The notes beneath the pieces are model-generated. The model did no database searches, was not told where the DNA came from, and saw only the letters and a list, made by a program, of their open reading frames with translations. The position numbers were made by a program, and so were the translations under genes. From Pseudomonas sp. DY-1 (GTDB lineage: Bacteria > Pseudomonadota > Gammaproteobacteria > Pseudomonadales > Pseudomonadaceae): a DNA stretch of 64,000 bases. The DNA is taken from contig NZ_CP032616.1 of NCBI RefSeq assembly GCF_003626975.1, forward strand, positions 1,302,001 to 1,366,000. The letters run 5' to 3'. Positions 8,453 through 17,276 of the stretch are shown here, piece after piece (the stretch's first letter is position 1; each line of letters begins with the position of its first letter).

Positions 8453-8773
8453 TGAATCAGAGAGTAAGTTGATGGAACCTCTGTTGATTCACGGGGCGAA
8501 TCGACAGCTCCATGTTCCGTCCAGCACAGGATACTGACCGGTGAAATTGATAAATATTAATCCCATCAATATTCGAAATTGATGATTACAGTTTTTTGAA
8601 TGATGCAAGACGTGATAACTCTCTGCGCGCATCGCGTCGGCAAAGCCGGCAATCACAACGATAACCAATGGATTTTCCTATCGGCACCGGCGGGCCTCGC
8701 TGCTCCCGGTCATCGGTAGTTTCTTGAATTCCTGCCTTTCCCAAGACCAACAAAACCACCATCAGGAGCACCC

Positions 8774-10033
8774 GTGATGCAACTCAATCCCCTGAGCGCT
8801 CTGGCGCTGGCGGTTTCCGCCGCCCTCGCCGTTCCCGCCATGGCCAGTGAGCAATCCGAATCCAAGGGATTCGTCGAAGACGCCAGCGCCACCCTGCTGC
8901 TGCGCAACGCGTACTTCAACCGGGACTACAAGGACCACACCAACGACGCCAAGACCTGGGGCCAAGGCTTCATTGGCACCTTCGAATCGGGCTTCACCCA
9001 GGGCACCATCGGCTTCGGTGTCGACGCCTACGGTCTGCTCGGCGTGAAACTGGACAGTGGTCGCGGCCGCAACTACAGCGCCTTCTTCGACACCGACAGC
9101 GATGGCCATCCGGTGGACGACCTCTCCGAAGCCGGTGCGGCGGTGAAACTGCGCTTCTCCAACACCGTGCTCAAGTACGGCAACCAGTTCCCGTCCCTGC
9201 CGGTTCTGGCCTATGACGACAGCCGCCTGCTGCCCCAGGCCTTCACCGGTACCCTGCTCACCAGCAAGGAGATCGAAGGCCTGGAACTGAATGTCGGCCG
9301 CTTCACCGGCGACAGCCCCATGGGCGACCCGGCGCGCGACCCCAACCGTCTGAAGAGCATCGACGTGTTTGGCGGCAGCTACACCGTCACCGACGACCTG
9401 AGCGTGAGCCTCTACCACTCCGACGTGGAGGACCAGTTCAAGAAGTACTACGCCAACGTGAACTACAACATCCCGTTCAACGAGCAGCAGGCGCTGAACT
9501 TCGACTTCAACATCTACCGCACCAAATACGACGACGGCTCCGATGCCGCGCTGGCCTTTGGTGGCGACGGCCAGGACGACAAGAACACCCTGTGGAGCCT
9601 CGCAGCCAAGTACAGCATCGGCGCCCATGCTTTCATCCTCGCTCATCAGCGCAACACTGGCGACACCGGCTATGCCTACGACTTCGGCGACGGTGGCAGC
9701 ACCATCTACGTGGCCAACTCCTACTACTCGGACTTCAACCTGGAAGACGAGCAGTCCTGGCAGGTCAGCTACGAGCTGGACTTCGGCGGCTATGGCATCC
9801 CCGGCCTGACCTATAAGTTCGCTTACGTGCGCGGCACCGACATCGTTGCCGGTGGCGAAAACGACGGCACCGAGCGCGAGCTGTTCAACCAGTTCAAGTA
9901 CGTGGTGCAGGACGGTCCGGCCAAGGACCTGTCGTTCAAGCTGCGCAACTCGATTTACCGCGCCGACAACCAAGTGGGCCCGGACCTCAACGAAGTCCGC
10001 GCATTCATCGAATACCCCATCAGCATCCTCTGA
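8774..10033 (+). CDS. OprD family outer-membrane porin
   Basis: A 419-aa protein with a signal peptide (MQLNPLSALALAVSAALAVP, cleavage after AMA near residue 24). The mature start has FVEDASATLLLRNAYFNRDY, the hallmark of OprD porins, with the conserved AGAAVKLRFSNTVLKYG and LPQAFTGTLLTS segments and a C-terminal RAFIEYPISIL strand. The 18-stranded barrel takes up basic amino acids, peptides or organic acids depending on subfamily; the substrate is not assigned. The ATG at 8774 follows CAGGAGCACCCG. The long frame on the opposite strand is a composition artefact. Confidence 0.95.
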   Translation: MMQLNPLSALALAVSAALAVPAMASEQSESKGFVEDASATLLLRNAYFNRDYKDHTNDAKTWGQGFIGTFESGFTQGTIGFGVDAYGLLGVKLDSGRGRNYSAFFDTDSDGHPVDDLSEAGAAVKLRFSNTVLKYGNQFPSLPVLAYDDSRLLPQAFTGTLLTSKEIEGLELNVGRFTGDSPMGDPARDPNRLKSIDVFGGSYTVTDDLSVSLYHSDVEDQFKKYYANVNYNIPFNEQQALNFDFNIYRTKYDDGSDAALAFGGDGQDDKNTLWSLAAKYSIGAHAFILAHQRNTGDTGYAYDFGDGGSTIYVANSYYSDFNLEDEQSWQVSYELDFGGYGIPGLTYKFAYVRGTDIVAGGENDGTERELFNQFKYVVQDGPAKDLSFKLRNSIYRADNQVGPDLNEVRAFIEYPISIL

Positions 10034-10185
10034 TGCCCCGGTCGTGCCGGTTATCCGGCGCGACTCCCCTTCCCGAAAACGCTCCAAACCAGAGACGTCC
10101 TCCGCACTTCCCGTGCTCCCTGCAAAGCGCTACGAAGAATCGGAGTGTGCGTCTCGTCGATTGTTTCTTAACCATCCCGATTCGC

Positions 10186-10227
10186 TTGATCTCAATCAAT
10201 CGCACACGGCCGATTCGGCGTAGAAAA
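10186..10227 (+). promoter_or_regulatory. Anr/FNR box and promoter of the GNAT gene
   Basis: TTGATCTCAATCAA (10186-10199) is a perfect TTGAT-N4-ATCAA box. TAGAAA at 10221-10226 is placed as a -10 for a start near 10233, which puts the box centre about 41 bp upstream, the class II activation position. The leader would be short, with GGAG (10246-10249) before the ATG at 10259. Activation under low oxygen is inferred from this geometry. Confidence 0.75.
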
Positions 10228-10258
10228 AAGACAGGTTTTCAATACGGAGTACGTAGCC

Positions 10259-10822
10259 ATGTCTCTGCAATCGTGCGCGCATTCTCACGCAGCCCATGCC
10301 GGCGACCTTGTCCAGGATCATTGGATCGAGACGCTGGAGGACGGCAGCCATGTCCTCATCCGCCCGTTGCGCCCGGAAGATCGCGAGCGCGAAGCCGAAT
10401 TCATCCGCGACCTTTCCCCGGAAACACGCCACTTCCGTTTCCTGTGTGCGATCAGGGAAGCCAGCAGCGACCTGCTCGATCACCTGATGGAGGTCGATTA
10501 CCAACGCAAGATGGCCTACGTCGCCCTGGTGCATCGGGCCGGCAAACTGATCGAAGTCGGAATCAGCCGTTATGCCGCTTCCAACGACCAAGCCCAATGC
10601 GAGTGCGTGGTGACCATCGCCGACGGCTGGCAAGACCTGGGCCTGGACAAGATCCTGATGCGCCACCTGATCGACGCCGCTCGCGACAACGGTTTCAAGC
10701 GAATGTATTCGATTGACGCCGCGACGAATGTCCGGATGCAACGTCTTGCCCGTGCAATGGGTTTCGCCTGCAAACGCGACCCGCAGGATGCCGCGCAGCT
10801 GATCCATAGCCTGGCGCTTTGA
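10259..10822 (+). CDS. GNAT family N-acetyltransferase (Pat-like acetyltransferase domain)
   Basis: A 187-aa protein whose residues 28-180 match the GNAT domain found at the C-terminus of the protein acetyltransferase Pat/PatZ (HVLIRPLRPEDRERE, then SPETRHFRFLCAI). The acetyl-CoA loop appears as DGWQDLGLDKILM, slightly degenerate from Q/RxxGxG/A. The acyl-CoA synthetase-like domain of full Pat is absent. A perfect Anr box upstream implies induction in low oxygen. The substrate may be protein lysines or a small amine; this is not decided by the sequence. Confidence 0.85.
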   Translation: MSLQSCAHSHAAHAGDLVQDHWIETLEDGSHVLIRPLRPEDREREAEFIRDLSPETRHFRFLCAIREASSDLLDHLMEVDYQRKMAYVALVHRAGKLIEVGISRYAASNDQAQCECVVTIADGWQDLGLDKILMRHLIDAARDNGFKRMYSIDAATNVRMQRLARAMGFACKRDPQDAAQLIHSLAL

Positions 10823-10851
10823 GCGAAGGGCTTCACGCCTTTCGGGATACC

Positions 10852-10868
10852 CCGAGCCTCATGCTCGG
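10852..10868. terminator. Hairpin after the GNAT gene
   Basis: CCGAGC/GCTCGG with a 5-bp loop, 30 bp after the GNAT stop. No T run follows, so it may be a 3'-end stabiliser rather than a true intrinsic terminator. Confidence 0.4.
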
Positions 10869-10910
10869 CTAAATGGGTGCTGGTCAAAACAAAAAAGGCA
10901 CGGTAGTTTA

Positions 10911-10997
10911 CGCGCCGGGTGTCTGGATGCGCTTCTGCGCCAGACAGGTTTCATGTGCTGGTCGGGCCGCCGCACAAGCTGCTGAGTATTAGCGACC
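10911..10997 (+). promoter_or_regulatory. Structured nhaA leader, candidate nhaA-I (lithium) riboswitch
   Basis: Immediately before nhaA the leader contains GCCGGGTGTCTGG, a hairpin GTCTGG/CCAGAC (10921-10926, 10940-10945) with an inner CGC/GCG pair, then ACAGG and TCGGGCCGCCGCA. GGTCG (10960-10964) can pair with CGACC (10993-10997), which abuts the ATG. The order of conserved blocks is as I remember the nhaA-I motif, reported to sense Li+ upstream of nhaA genes. The structure is seen; the class is recall and should be tested with the covariance model. Confidence 0.5.
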
Positions 10998-12347
10998 ATG
11001 AACCAAGCCCCTTCCCGAAAGGCGCTGCCGGCTGTGCAGCGTATTGCCGACAAGGCATTCTCCGCGTTCGAAAAATTCCTCCATATCGAAGCCGTCAGTG
11101 GCATCGTCCTGCTGATCGCCGCGGCGGCTGCGCTGACCTGGGCCAACTCCCCCTACGCCAGCAGCTACGAGCATTTGTGGCACATGCCGCTGTCCATTGG
11201 CATCGGTGACTTCGTTATCTCGAACTCGCTGCACTTCTGGATCAACGATGCGTTGATGACGGTCTTCTTCCTCGTCGTGGGCATGGAAATCCGCCGGGAA
11301 ATCCATGAAGGCGCGCTGGCCAACTTCAAGCTCGCCACCCTGCCCATGGTCGCTGCGTTCGGTGGCGTCCTGGTCCCCGCCCTGGTGTACCTCGCATTCA
11401 ACAGCGCCGATGGATTGCGCCAGGGCTGGGCAGTACCAACGGCCACGGACATCGCATTTGCAGTCGGCGTCCTGGCGCTTCTGGGACGTTCGGTGCCAGC
11501 TTCGGTGCGGGTCTTCCTGCTGGCGCTGGCGATCATCGACGACATCGTCGCCGTGCTGATCATCGCGCTGTTCTATTCGGGCGGACTCGACCCACTCGGC
11601 TTCGCCATTGCCGCTGCCGGTATCCTGCTGGTGCTTGGCCTGCAACGCATCGGCATTGGTTCGGCCTACGCTTATCTGCTGCCCGGCGCGCTGCTCTGGT
11701 TCGGCCTGCTGAAGACCGGCGCCCACCCGACGCTGGCGGGCGTCGTGCTCGGTCTGATGACCCCGGTTCGCCCGGTCAAGGTCATGGACCCGCCCCTGCA
11801 GTTGGCTTCGCGAGCCATCAATGAATTTGCCGCGCGCGAACAAGCGCCCAATGGTGGTGCCGAGCTGATGGAGTTCATCAAGCAGCTTCGTCAGGCGCAG
11901 CGGGAGCTCCTGCCTCCGGTAACGCGCGTGCAGATGGCCCTGCATCCCTGGGTCGCCTACCTGGTCATGCCACTGTTCGCCCTCGCCAACGCCGGCGTGA
12001 GTCTGGCGGGTGTGAACCTTGACCAGGGCGGTTCGCTGGCAGTGCTCTCAGGAGTCGCGCTGGCACTGGTGCTGGGCAAACCACTCGGCGTTCTGTGCAG
12101 CAGCTGGCTGATGGTGCGCATGGGCTGGTGCAGCTTGCCACCGGGTATGACCTGGTCGTGGATGGTGCTGATCGGCTGTCTGGCCGGCATTGGTTTCACC
12201 ATGTCGATCTTCATTGCCAATCTTGCCTTCAACCAACCCGACCTGCTGAGCGCTGCCAAGCTGGGTGTACTGGTGGCCTCGGTTGTCGCCGGGGTGGTCG
12301 GACTGCTCTACGGGCGCTTGCTGGTAAAGCGTGCAAGGCGAGCCTGA
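10998..12347 (+). CDS. nhaA: Na+/H+ antiporter NhaA
   Basis: A 449-aa inner-membrane protein with about twelve transmembrane segments. It carries the NhaA signatures [13 protein letters not shown], the [16 protein letters not shown] segment with the equivalent of Asp133, and [16 protein letters not shown] with the Asp163/Asp164 pair that binds Na+/Li+ and protons. A hydrophilic insertion of some 70 residues (about 280-320) and a C-terminal RRA tail make it longer than the 388-aa E. coli protein, as in other pseudomonads. It extrudes Na+ or Li+ in exchange for protons. A structured leader precedes it and a long hairpin follows. Confidence 0.95.
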   Translation: MNQAPSRKALPAVQRIADKAFSAFEKFLHIEAVSGIVLLIAAAAALTWANSPYASSYEHLWHMPLSIGIGDFVISNSLHFWINDALMTVFFLVVGMEIRREIHEGALANFKLATLPMVAAFGGVLVPALVYLAFNSADGLRQGWAVPTATDIAFAVGVLALLGRSVPASVRVFLLALAIIDDIVAVLIIALFYSGGLDPLGFAIAAAGILLVLGLQRIGIGSAYAYLLPGALLWFGLLKTGAHPTLAGVVLGLMTPVRPVKVMDPPLQLASRAINEFAAREQAPNGGAELMEFIKQLRQAQRELLPPVTRVQMALHPWVAYLVMPLFALANAGVSLAGVNLDQGGSLAVLSGVALALVLGKPLGVLCSSWLMVRMGWCSLPPGMTWSWMVLIGCLAGIGFTMSIFIANLAFNQPDLLSAAKLGVLVASVVAGVVGLLYGRLLVKRARRA

Positions 12348-12361
12348 CTACCCTGCAAACT

Positions 12362-12394
12362 GCCATGGCCACCAATCCGATTGGCGGCCATGGC
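12362..12394 (+). terminator. Long hairpin downstream of nhaA
   Basis: GCCATGGCC/GGCCATGGC arms enclose a second stem CCAAT/ATTGG, 15 bp after the nhaA stop. There is no T run, so termination efficiency is uncertain. Confidence 0.5.
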
Positions 12395-12560
12395 CTTGAA
12401 CCGCCGCATCCATTCGCCTGAACTACCCTGCATGGATGCCATCATTGCTTCGCATGCACGGGGCCATGCCCCTCCTCCTTCGCGCTGCGGTTGCGGACCG
12501 CTATGACGGTATCAGTGTGATTCATCATCCTGCCGCCCAACGCCTCGAGGGAGCGACGCC

Positions 12561-13406
12561 ATGCCGAACGTCCAATCCGCCAGCCAGGTACCCAACCAGT
12601 TCGTCGAATGCAGTGGCCGTCGCCTGGCCTACCGAGTGATCGGCGATGGCATGCCAATGGTGCTGTGCCTGCGTTTTCGCGGTGTGATGGACTCCTGGGA
12701 CCCGGCATTCCTCGATGAGCTCACGGCACAGGGCTTCAAGGTGTATATCTTCGATTACAGCGGCCTGGGGCTGTCCGACGGTACACCCACCTATGACCCG
12801 GCATCGCTGGCACGTGACACCATCGAGCTGATCACCACACTGGGACTAGGCAAGGTCGTGCTCGGCGGCTGGTCGCTCGGCGGAATCGCCGCACAGGTGG
12901 CCATGCTGCAAGCACCACAGCTCGTCAGCCACCTCGTGCTGCTTGGCACCACACCGCCCGGTCAACTGGTGAAGACTGGCGAGCCGCTGTTCTATGAGCT
13001 GGCGCGCCGGGAGAACGACTTCGAGGATTTTGTTCACCTGTTCTTCGAACCGACCTCGCCTGCCAGTCGCGAAGAAGCCCTGCGCTCCGCCGAACGTATC
13101 GCCTCGCGCAAGGAGGGCCGATGCCCCGAGGTACCGCACGAATGGGCTGGCCAGCAACTGGGAGAGGGGCCGCGCAACCCGATGTTTCCGCTACAGCCCG
13201 CTCTGGATGCACTGCGTACCACCCGTATTCCGGTGATGCACCTCGGCGGCGACCACGACATCGTATTCCCGGTCGAGAATTGGCATGCACTGAGCCGCAC
13301 CCTGCCAACCCTACATCTCGTCACCCTGCCGAGTACCGGCCACGGGCCGCACCTGCAGTATCCTAGGGCCAGCGCCAGGCACATTGCCGCCTTCGTTTTC
13401 GACTGA
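12561..13406 (+). CDS. Alpha/beta hydrolase
   Basis: A 281-aa hydrolase with the nucleophile elbow GGWSLGG (Ser 105), an acidic residue in GGDHDIVFP and His in STGHGPH, a complete catalytic triad. LCLRFRGVMDSWDP corresponds to the oxyanion-hole segment, where most relatives have HFRG. No signal peptide, so it is cytosolic. The family includes non-haem haloperoxidase-like and ester hydrolases; the substrate is not known. It stands alone between nhaA and the convergent Lrp-type regulator. Confidence 0.88.
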   Translation: MPNVQSASQVPNQFVECSGRRLAYRVIGDGMPMVLCLRFRGVMDSWDPAFLDELTAQGFKVYIFDYSGLGLSDGTPTYDPASLARDTIELITTLGLGKVVLGGWSLGGIAAQVAMLQAPQLVSHLVLLGTTPPGQLVKTGEPLFYELARRENDFEDFVHLFFEPTSPASREEALRSAERIASRKEGRCPEVPHEWAGQQLGEGPRNPMFPLQPALDALRTTRIPVMHLGGDHDIVFPVENWHALSRTLPTLHLVTLPSTGHGPHLQYPRASARHIAAFVFD

Positions 13407-13425
13407 ACGGCACTGCCAAGGGACG

Positions 13426-13902
13426 TCAGGAATCCGCGTCGATATCGACGGGAACCTCCAGCCCTACCTTCACATTGCTCATGGACACCAGCGTACGGAA
13501 GCGCTTGACGTTGTTGCTCTCGAAGAAGAGCTGCCGGGTCAGGTCGGTGTATTGCTCCATGCTCCTGACCGCGAGGACCAGCACGAAGTCGAACTCGCCT
13601 GCCACGTAGTAGCACTGCTGCACCTGCGGACAGGCGAGGAAGCTGCGTTTCATCGCATCCAGCAGGTCGAGCCGTTCGCTCTCGACTTCTACTTCCGTGA
13701 TTACGGTCAGCTGGTGCCCCAATTGCTGCGGGTCCACCAGGGCCACCGTCCTGCGAATCACGCCTTCCTCGTTGAGGCGCTTGAGCCGACGATTGACAGC
13801 GGCAGCCGAGAGATTGACCCGGTCGCCCAGCTCCGCCTGGGACAATCCGGCGTCCTGCTGGACTTCCTTGAGCAGCTTGAGATCGAAGGCATCCAGATTC
13901 AT
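13426..13902 (-). CDS. Lrp/AsnC family transcriptional regulator
   Basis: A 158-aa protein starting MNLDAFDLKLLKEVQQDAGLSQAELGDRVNLSAAAVNRRLKRL, a classic AsnC-type HTH, followed by an RAM/Lrp ligand-binding domain (VALVDPQQLGHQLTVITEVEVES, then VQQCYYVAGEFDFVLVL). The longer frame upstream has no family similarity, so the ATG at 13900-13902 is used. It is divergent from the amidohydrolase/ammonia-lyase pair and probably controls it in response to an amino acid. Confidence 0.92.
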   Translation of the reverse strand: MNLDAFDLKLLKEVQQDAGLSQAELGDRVNLSAAAVNRRLKRLNEEGVIRRTVALVDPQQLGHQLTVITEVEVESERLDLLDAMKRSFLACPQVQQCYYVAGEFDFVLVLAVRSMEQYTDLTRQLFFESNNVKRFRTLVSMSNVKVGLEVPVDIDADS

Positions 13903-14044
13903 GGGCAGGGCTCGATTGAGAGTTGATCGAAACGGGGCTTTCTCGAAATAGAAATGCGCAAAGTACCTGTAATCAGAGAAAAAAGTGCGTACCCGAGCAA
14001 TATTATTACGCCATCGACTGATTTGCTTTCCCGGAGCCTGCCTG

Positions 14045-15292
14045 ATGAGTCTTCCTTCCGATGCGCAACCGTTGCAGCTCGACGGTGAAACCCTGCTCAA
14101 GCAGATTCGTAGCCTGGGCGAGATCGGCATCGAGCCTGGCCGGGAGGGCCGCACCCGAATCGCGCTGACTGATGCCGATAAAGCCGGCCGTGACCGGTTG
14201 CGGCAATGGATGGACGCGCTGGGCCTGAACGTGCGGACAGACCGCATAGGCAACATCTTCGGTACCCTGGGCGCGGATGGCGATCAGCAAGCGCCGCTGA
14301 TGATCGGCTCACACATCGACAGCGTGGCTGACGCCGGCGAACTGGATGGCTGTTACGGCGTGCTCGCCGGGCTGGCCGTGGTGCGGGCGTTTCGCGACGC
14401 CGCCACGACACCAACCCGCCCGATCACGGTTGCCGCCTTTACCAATGAAGAAGGTGTGCGCTACCAGCCGGACATGATGGGCTCGCTGGTACACGCAGGC
14501 GGTCTGGATATTGAAGTCGCGCTGGATACGCTGGGCACCGACGGCACCCGCCTGGGCGATGAACTGGATCGCATTGGTTACGCCGGCGACCTCTCGCCCG
14601 GCGCGCTGGCACCTCACGAGTACCTGGAACTGCATATAGAGCAGGGGCCGATTCTGGAAGCCGAAGGTATCCAGATTGGCGTGGTCGAGAACCTTCAGGG
14701 CATTTCCTGGCAGCAGATCACCATCAAGGGCAGCGCCAACCATGCCGGTACGACGCCCATGCACCTGCGCCGGGACGCGGGTTGGGTGGCCAGCAGCGTG
14801 ATCAGCGAACTACGCGAGATAGCAGTCGACGGCACCCTGGCAACGGCCGGCTGCCTGCGCTTGGAACCGAACCTGATCAACGTCATTCCGCGCAAGGCGG
14901 TCTTCACGGTGGATCTGCGTCATCCCGATGAATCGCACCTTCGCGTTGCCGAACAGAAGCTGGCGGCTTTGCTGGCACGCATGGCTGACGAAGAAGGCGT
15001 CGAGGTCTGGAGCGAGCAATTAGTGCGATTCCAGCCGGTGACCTTCAATGCGGAGCTGGCCGCTGCCATCGAATCCTCGGCCAACCGTCTGGGACTCAGC
15101 CACAGGCGCATGACCTCCGGCGCAGGCCATGATGCGCAGATGATCGCGCGCATCGCGCCGGCGGCGATGATCTTCGTGCCCAGTCAGGGTGGCATCAGTC
15201 ACAACCCTCGCGAGCACACCAGTGACGATCTGCTGCTGGCCGGCGCGCAGGTCCTGCTCGATGTGGTGCAACAGCGGCTTGCCCAGGCCTGA
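14045..15292 (+). CDS. Zn-dependent amidohydrolase, AmaB/HyuC-type (N-carbamoyl-L-amino acid hydrolase family)
   Basis: A 415-aa M20-family amidase. The motifs GSHIDSVADAGELDGCYG (metal His and Asp), TNEEGVRYQPDMMGS (bridging Glu) and LHIEQGPILE, and C-terminal GAGHDAQMIARIAP and SHNPREHTSDD, give the two-zinc site and substrate contacts of N-carbamoyl-L-amino acid hydrolases, allantoate amidohydrolases and beta-ureidopropionases. The ATG at 14045 is internal to a longer frame and is chosen because it follows GGAGCCTGCCTG. It is followed 34 bp later by diaminopropionate ammonia-lyase, suggesting joint catabolism of an N-substituted amino acid. Confidence 0.9.
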   Translation: MSLPSDAQPLQLDGETLLKQIRSLGEIGIEPGREGRTRIALTDADKAGRDRLRQWMDALGLNVRTDRIGNIFGTLGADGDQQAPLMIGSHIDSVADAGELDGCYGVLAGLAVVRAFRDAATTPTRPITVAAFTNEEGVRYQPDMMGSLVHAGGLDIEVALDTLGTDGTRLGDELDRIGYAGDLSPGALAPHEYLELHIEQGPILEAEGIQIGVVENLQGISWQQITIKGSANHAGTTPMHLRRDAGWVASSVISELREIAVDGTLATAGCLRLEPNLINVIPRKAVFTVDLRHPDESHLRVAEQKLAALLARMADEEGVEVWSEQLVRFQPVTFNAELAAAIESSANRLGLSHRRMTSGAGHDAQMIARIAPAAMIFVPSQGGISHNPREHTSDDLLLAGAQVLLDVVQQRLAQA

Positions 15293-15326
15293 CCACCCTT
15301 CCCTGTCTTAGTTTCCGGAGTCCACG

Positions 15327-16547
15327 ATGCTGATCGCCAACCCCAAATGCACTCGCCGCGCCTATCCCGACGACTTGCGCGCCATCATGAGCGTGACCCA
15401 GGCCACCGAGAGCCGCACCTTGCTTTCCAGCTGGAGCCGCTTCGAGCGCGCGGTCACGCCCTTGTGGCAACTGCCTGACCTTGCGCGTGATCTGGGTGTC
15501 GGCCAGGTGCTGCTCAAGGACGAAGCGGTGCGTTCGGCGTTGGGCAGCTTCAAGGTCCTGGGAGCACCCGTTGCACTCGTGCGTCTCATCCTGCGGCGTT
15601 TCCCCGATATGGTTTTGGAGCCCCGGGCCTTGCTCGCGGGAAATTTTGCCGAGTCTCTGGCCGAGTTCACGGTGATCAGCGCCACCGACGGCAACCATGG
15701 CCGAGCCCTCGCGGCTGCGGCACAAAGCGTTGGTTGCCGCTGCGTGATCGTCCTCCACGCGCATGTCAATACTGAGCGGGAGCAGGCCATCGCAGCCTAC
15801 GGCGCACGCATTATCCGCATTGACGGCAACTACGACGATTCGGTGCACGAAGCGGCCAGGCTGGCAGCCACAAATGGCTGGACCGTGGTGTCCGACACCT
15901 CCTACGAGGGCTACACAGAAATACCCCGCGATGTGATGCAGGGCTACGCGATCATTGCCGCGGAAGCGCTGGAAGCATTGGCGCCGCAGCAGGCCGGATG
16001 CCCGTTCAGCCATGTATTTCTACAAGGCGGTGTTGGCGGCCTCGCGGCCGGGATTGCCAGCTACCTCTGGGAGCGTTACGACGCCGCGCGACCAACCATG
16101 ATCGTCGTCGAGCCAACACAAGCCGATTGCCTCTACCAGAGTGCCCTGACCGGAAAGGCAACCCGGGCCAGCGGCTCGGTGGACTCGGTGATGGCCGGGC
16201 TGGCTTGCGGTGAAACATCTCCTTTGGCCTGGCAGTTCCTGGAAGGCTGCATCGACCATTTCATGACTGTGGAAGACGCCGAGGCCGTAGCGGCGATGCG
16301 CGTCCTGGCCAAGGGAAGCGAACGTGACCTGCCGCTTGTGGCAGGCGAGTCTGCAGTGGCCGGGCTTGCTGGTCTCAGGCAGCTGATGGGCACTCCCCAG
16401 GCTGCTGAACTTGGGCTCGACCGCCAGTCACGCGTCCTGCTGATCAGCACCGAAGGGGCCACCGCGCCGGCGCTCTATGCCGAGCTGGTAGGCGAGCCCG
16501 CCAGCGCGGTTCTGGCGCGCCAGGAACAATGGTTGCAGGTGCAGTGA
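15327..16547 (+). CDS. dpaL: Diaminopropionate ammonia-lyase
   Basis: A 406-aa PLP enzyme of fold type II. SALGSFKVLGAP holds the PLP lysine (Lys 76), TDGNHGRALA is the phosphate/substrate segment, DTSYEGYTEIPRDVMQGY is characteristic of DpaL, and LQGGVGGLAAG is the PLP-phosphate loop. It cleaves 2,3-diaminopropionate to pyruvate and two ammonia. The length matches E. coli YgeX. It is probably co-transcribed with the upstream AmaB-like gene under the Lrp-type regulator. Confidence 0.93.
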   Translation: MLIANPKCTRRAYPDDLRAIMSVTQATESRTLLSSWSRFERAVTPLWQLPDLARDLGVGQVLLKDEAVRSALGSFKVLGAPVALVRLILRRFPDMVLEPRALLAGNFAESLAEFTVISATDGNHGRALAAAAQSVGCRCVIVLHAHVNTEREQAIAAYGARIIRIDGNYDDSVHEAARLAATNGWTVVSDTSYEGYTEIPRDVMQGYAIIAAEALEALAPQQAGCPFSHVFLQGGVGGLAAGIASYLWERYDAARPTMIVVEPTQADCLYQSALTGKATRASGSVDSVMAGLACGETSPLAWQFLEGCIDHFMTVEDAEAVAAMRVLAKGSERDLPLVAGESAVAGLAGLRQLMGTPQAAELGLDRQSRVLLISTEGATAPALYAELVGEPASAVLARQEQWLQVQ

Positions 16548-16556
16548 CGCACTGTC

Positions 16557-17168
16557 TCAACTACGCCGGGCGTTGCGCTCGACCATGGCCACGATGGTTG
16601 CGCGGAGTTCATCCCGCGCCTCCTGCGGCGTGATCTCTCCGGTTGCAGCGGCATGGGACAGTGCCTCCGCCGCACCCAACATGACACGCAACCCGGCCGG
16701 GCTAATGCCCCCCTCGCCCGCGAAGGGCGCCAGCGCAGCCCGACACTTTTCCAGGAACACCGACTCGTACTCGCACTTGATGGACTCAAGCTCGGGTGAA
16801 GCAGCCAGGGACGCGATCACCCCCGGAATCTCACGCCCCTGGGACAGTACGCATTCGACATAGGACGAGGCGATCACCGCAGCCCTACCCTCCAGCGTCG
16901 TCTCGCTGGCCTCCAGCGCCGCATCCATCAGCGCCGTCTGGCGTGTATCGAACTCCACGTACAACGCCGCAAGCAGCCCTCCCCGAGTCTTGAAGTGGCC
17001 ATAGACCACGGGCTTGGTGACGCCCGCCTGCTCGGCCAATCGGCCCAGGGAAAGCGCATCGGTGCCCTCCTCCCGGACCATCTGCCAAGCGACATCCAGC
17101 AGCTGCCGCTGCCGCTCTTCCCGGGATAAACGACGGCGCGGACGCGCCTCTTCATCGAGTGTTGACAT
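16557..17168 (-). CDS. TetR/AcrR family transcriptional regulator
   Basis: A 203-aa protein. Residues 15-62 form a TetR HTH (REERQRQLLDVAWQMV, then LAEQAGVTKPVVYGHFKTRGGLL), followed by a divergent ligand-binding domain. It is divergent from an NAD(P)H-dependent oxidoreductase, and a perfect 23-bp dyad lies between the genes, so it likely represses both. Confidence 0.92.
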   Translation of the reverse strand: MSTLDEEARPRRRLSREERQRQLLDVAWQMVREEGTDALSLGRLAEQAGVTKPVVYGHFKTRGGLLAALYVEFDTRQTALMDAALEASETTLEGRAAVIASSYVECVLSQGREIPGVIASLAASPELESIKCEYESVFLEKCRAALAPFAGEGGISPAGLRVMLGAAEALSHAAATGEITPQEARDELRATIVAMVERNARRS

Positions 17169-17184
17169 GGCTAACCTACCAAAC

Positions 17185-17219
17185 GTAAGTTACCAATCGT
17201 AACTTACCAAAAGTAACTT
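17185..17219. promoter_or_regulatory. Probable TetR-family operator
   Basis: Perfect inverted repeat of 9-bp arms, GTAAGTTAC (17185-17193) and GTAACTTAC (17199-17207), separated by 5 bp, with a third partial arm GTAACTT at 17213-17219. It lies 17 bp from the TetR start codon and 58 bp before the oxidoreductase start, as expected for an operator controlling both. Confidence 0.75.
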
Positions 17220-17276
17220 GGCGCACAGGATATCGGGCGCCAGTCTCAGCCGCAATCCACCCGCAGGAGCCCTGCC

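Noticed and set aside
8762..10087. 441-residue open frame opposite the OprD gene
   Set aside because: It is the reverse of a well-supported porin gene with a signal peptide; high GC at third codon positions keeps the opposite frame open. No domain recognised.
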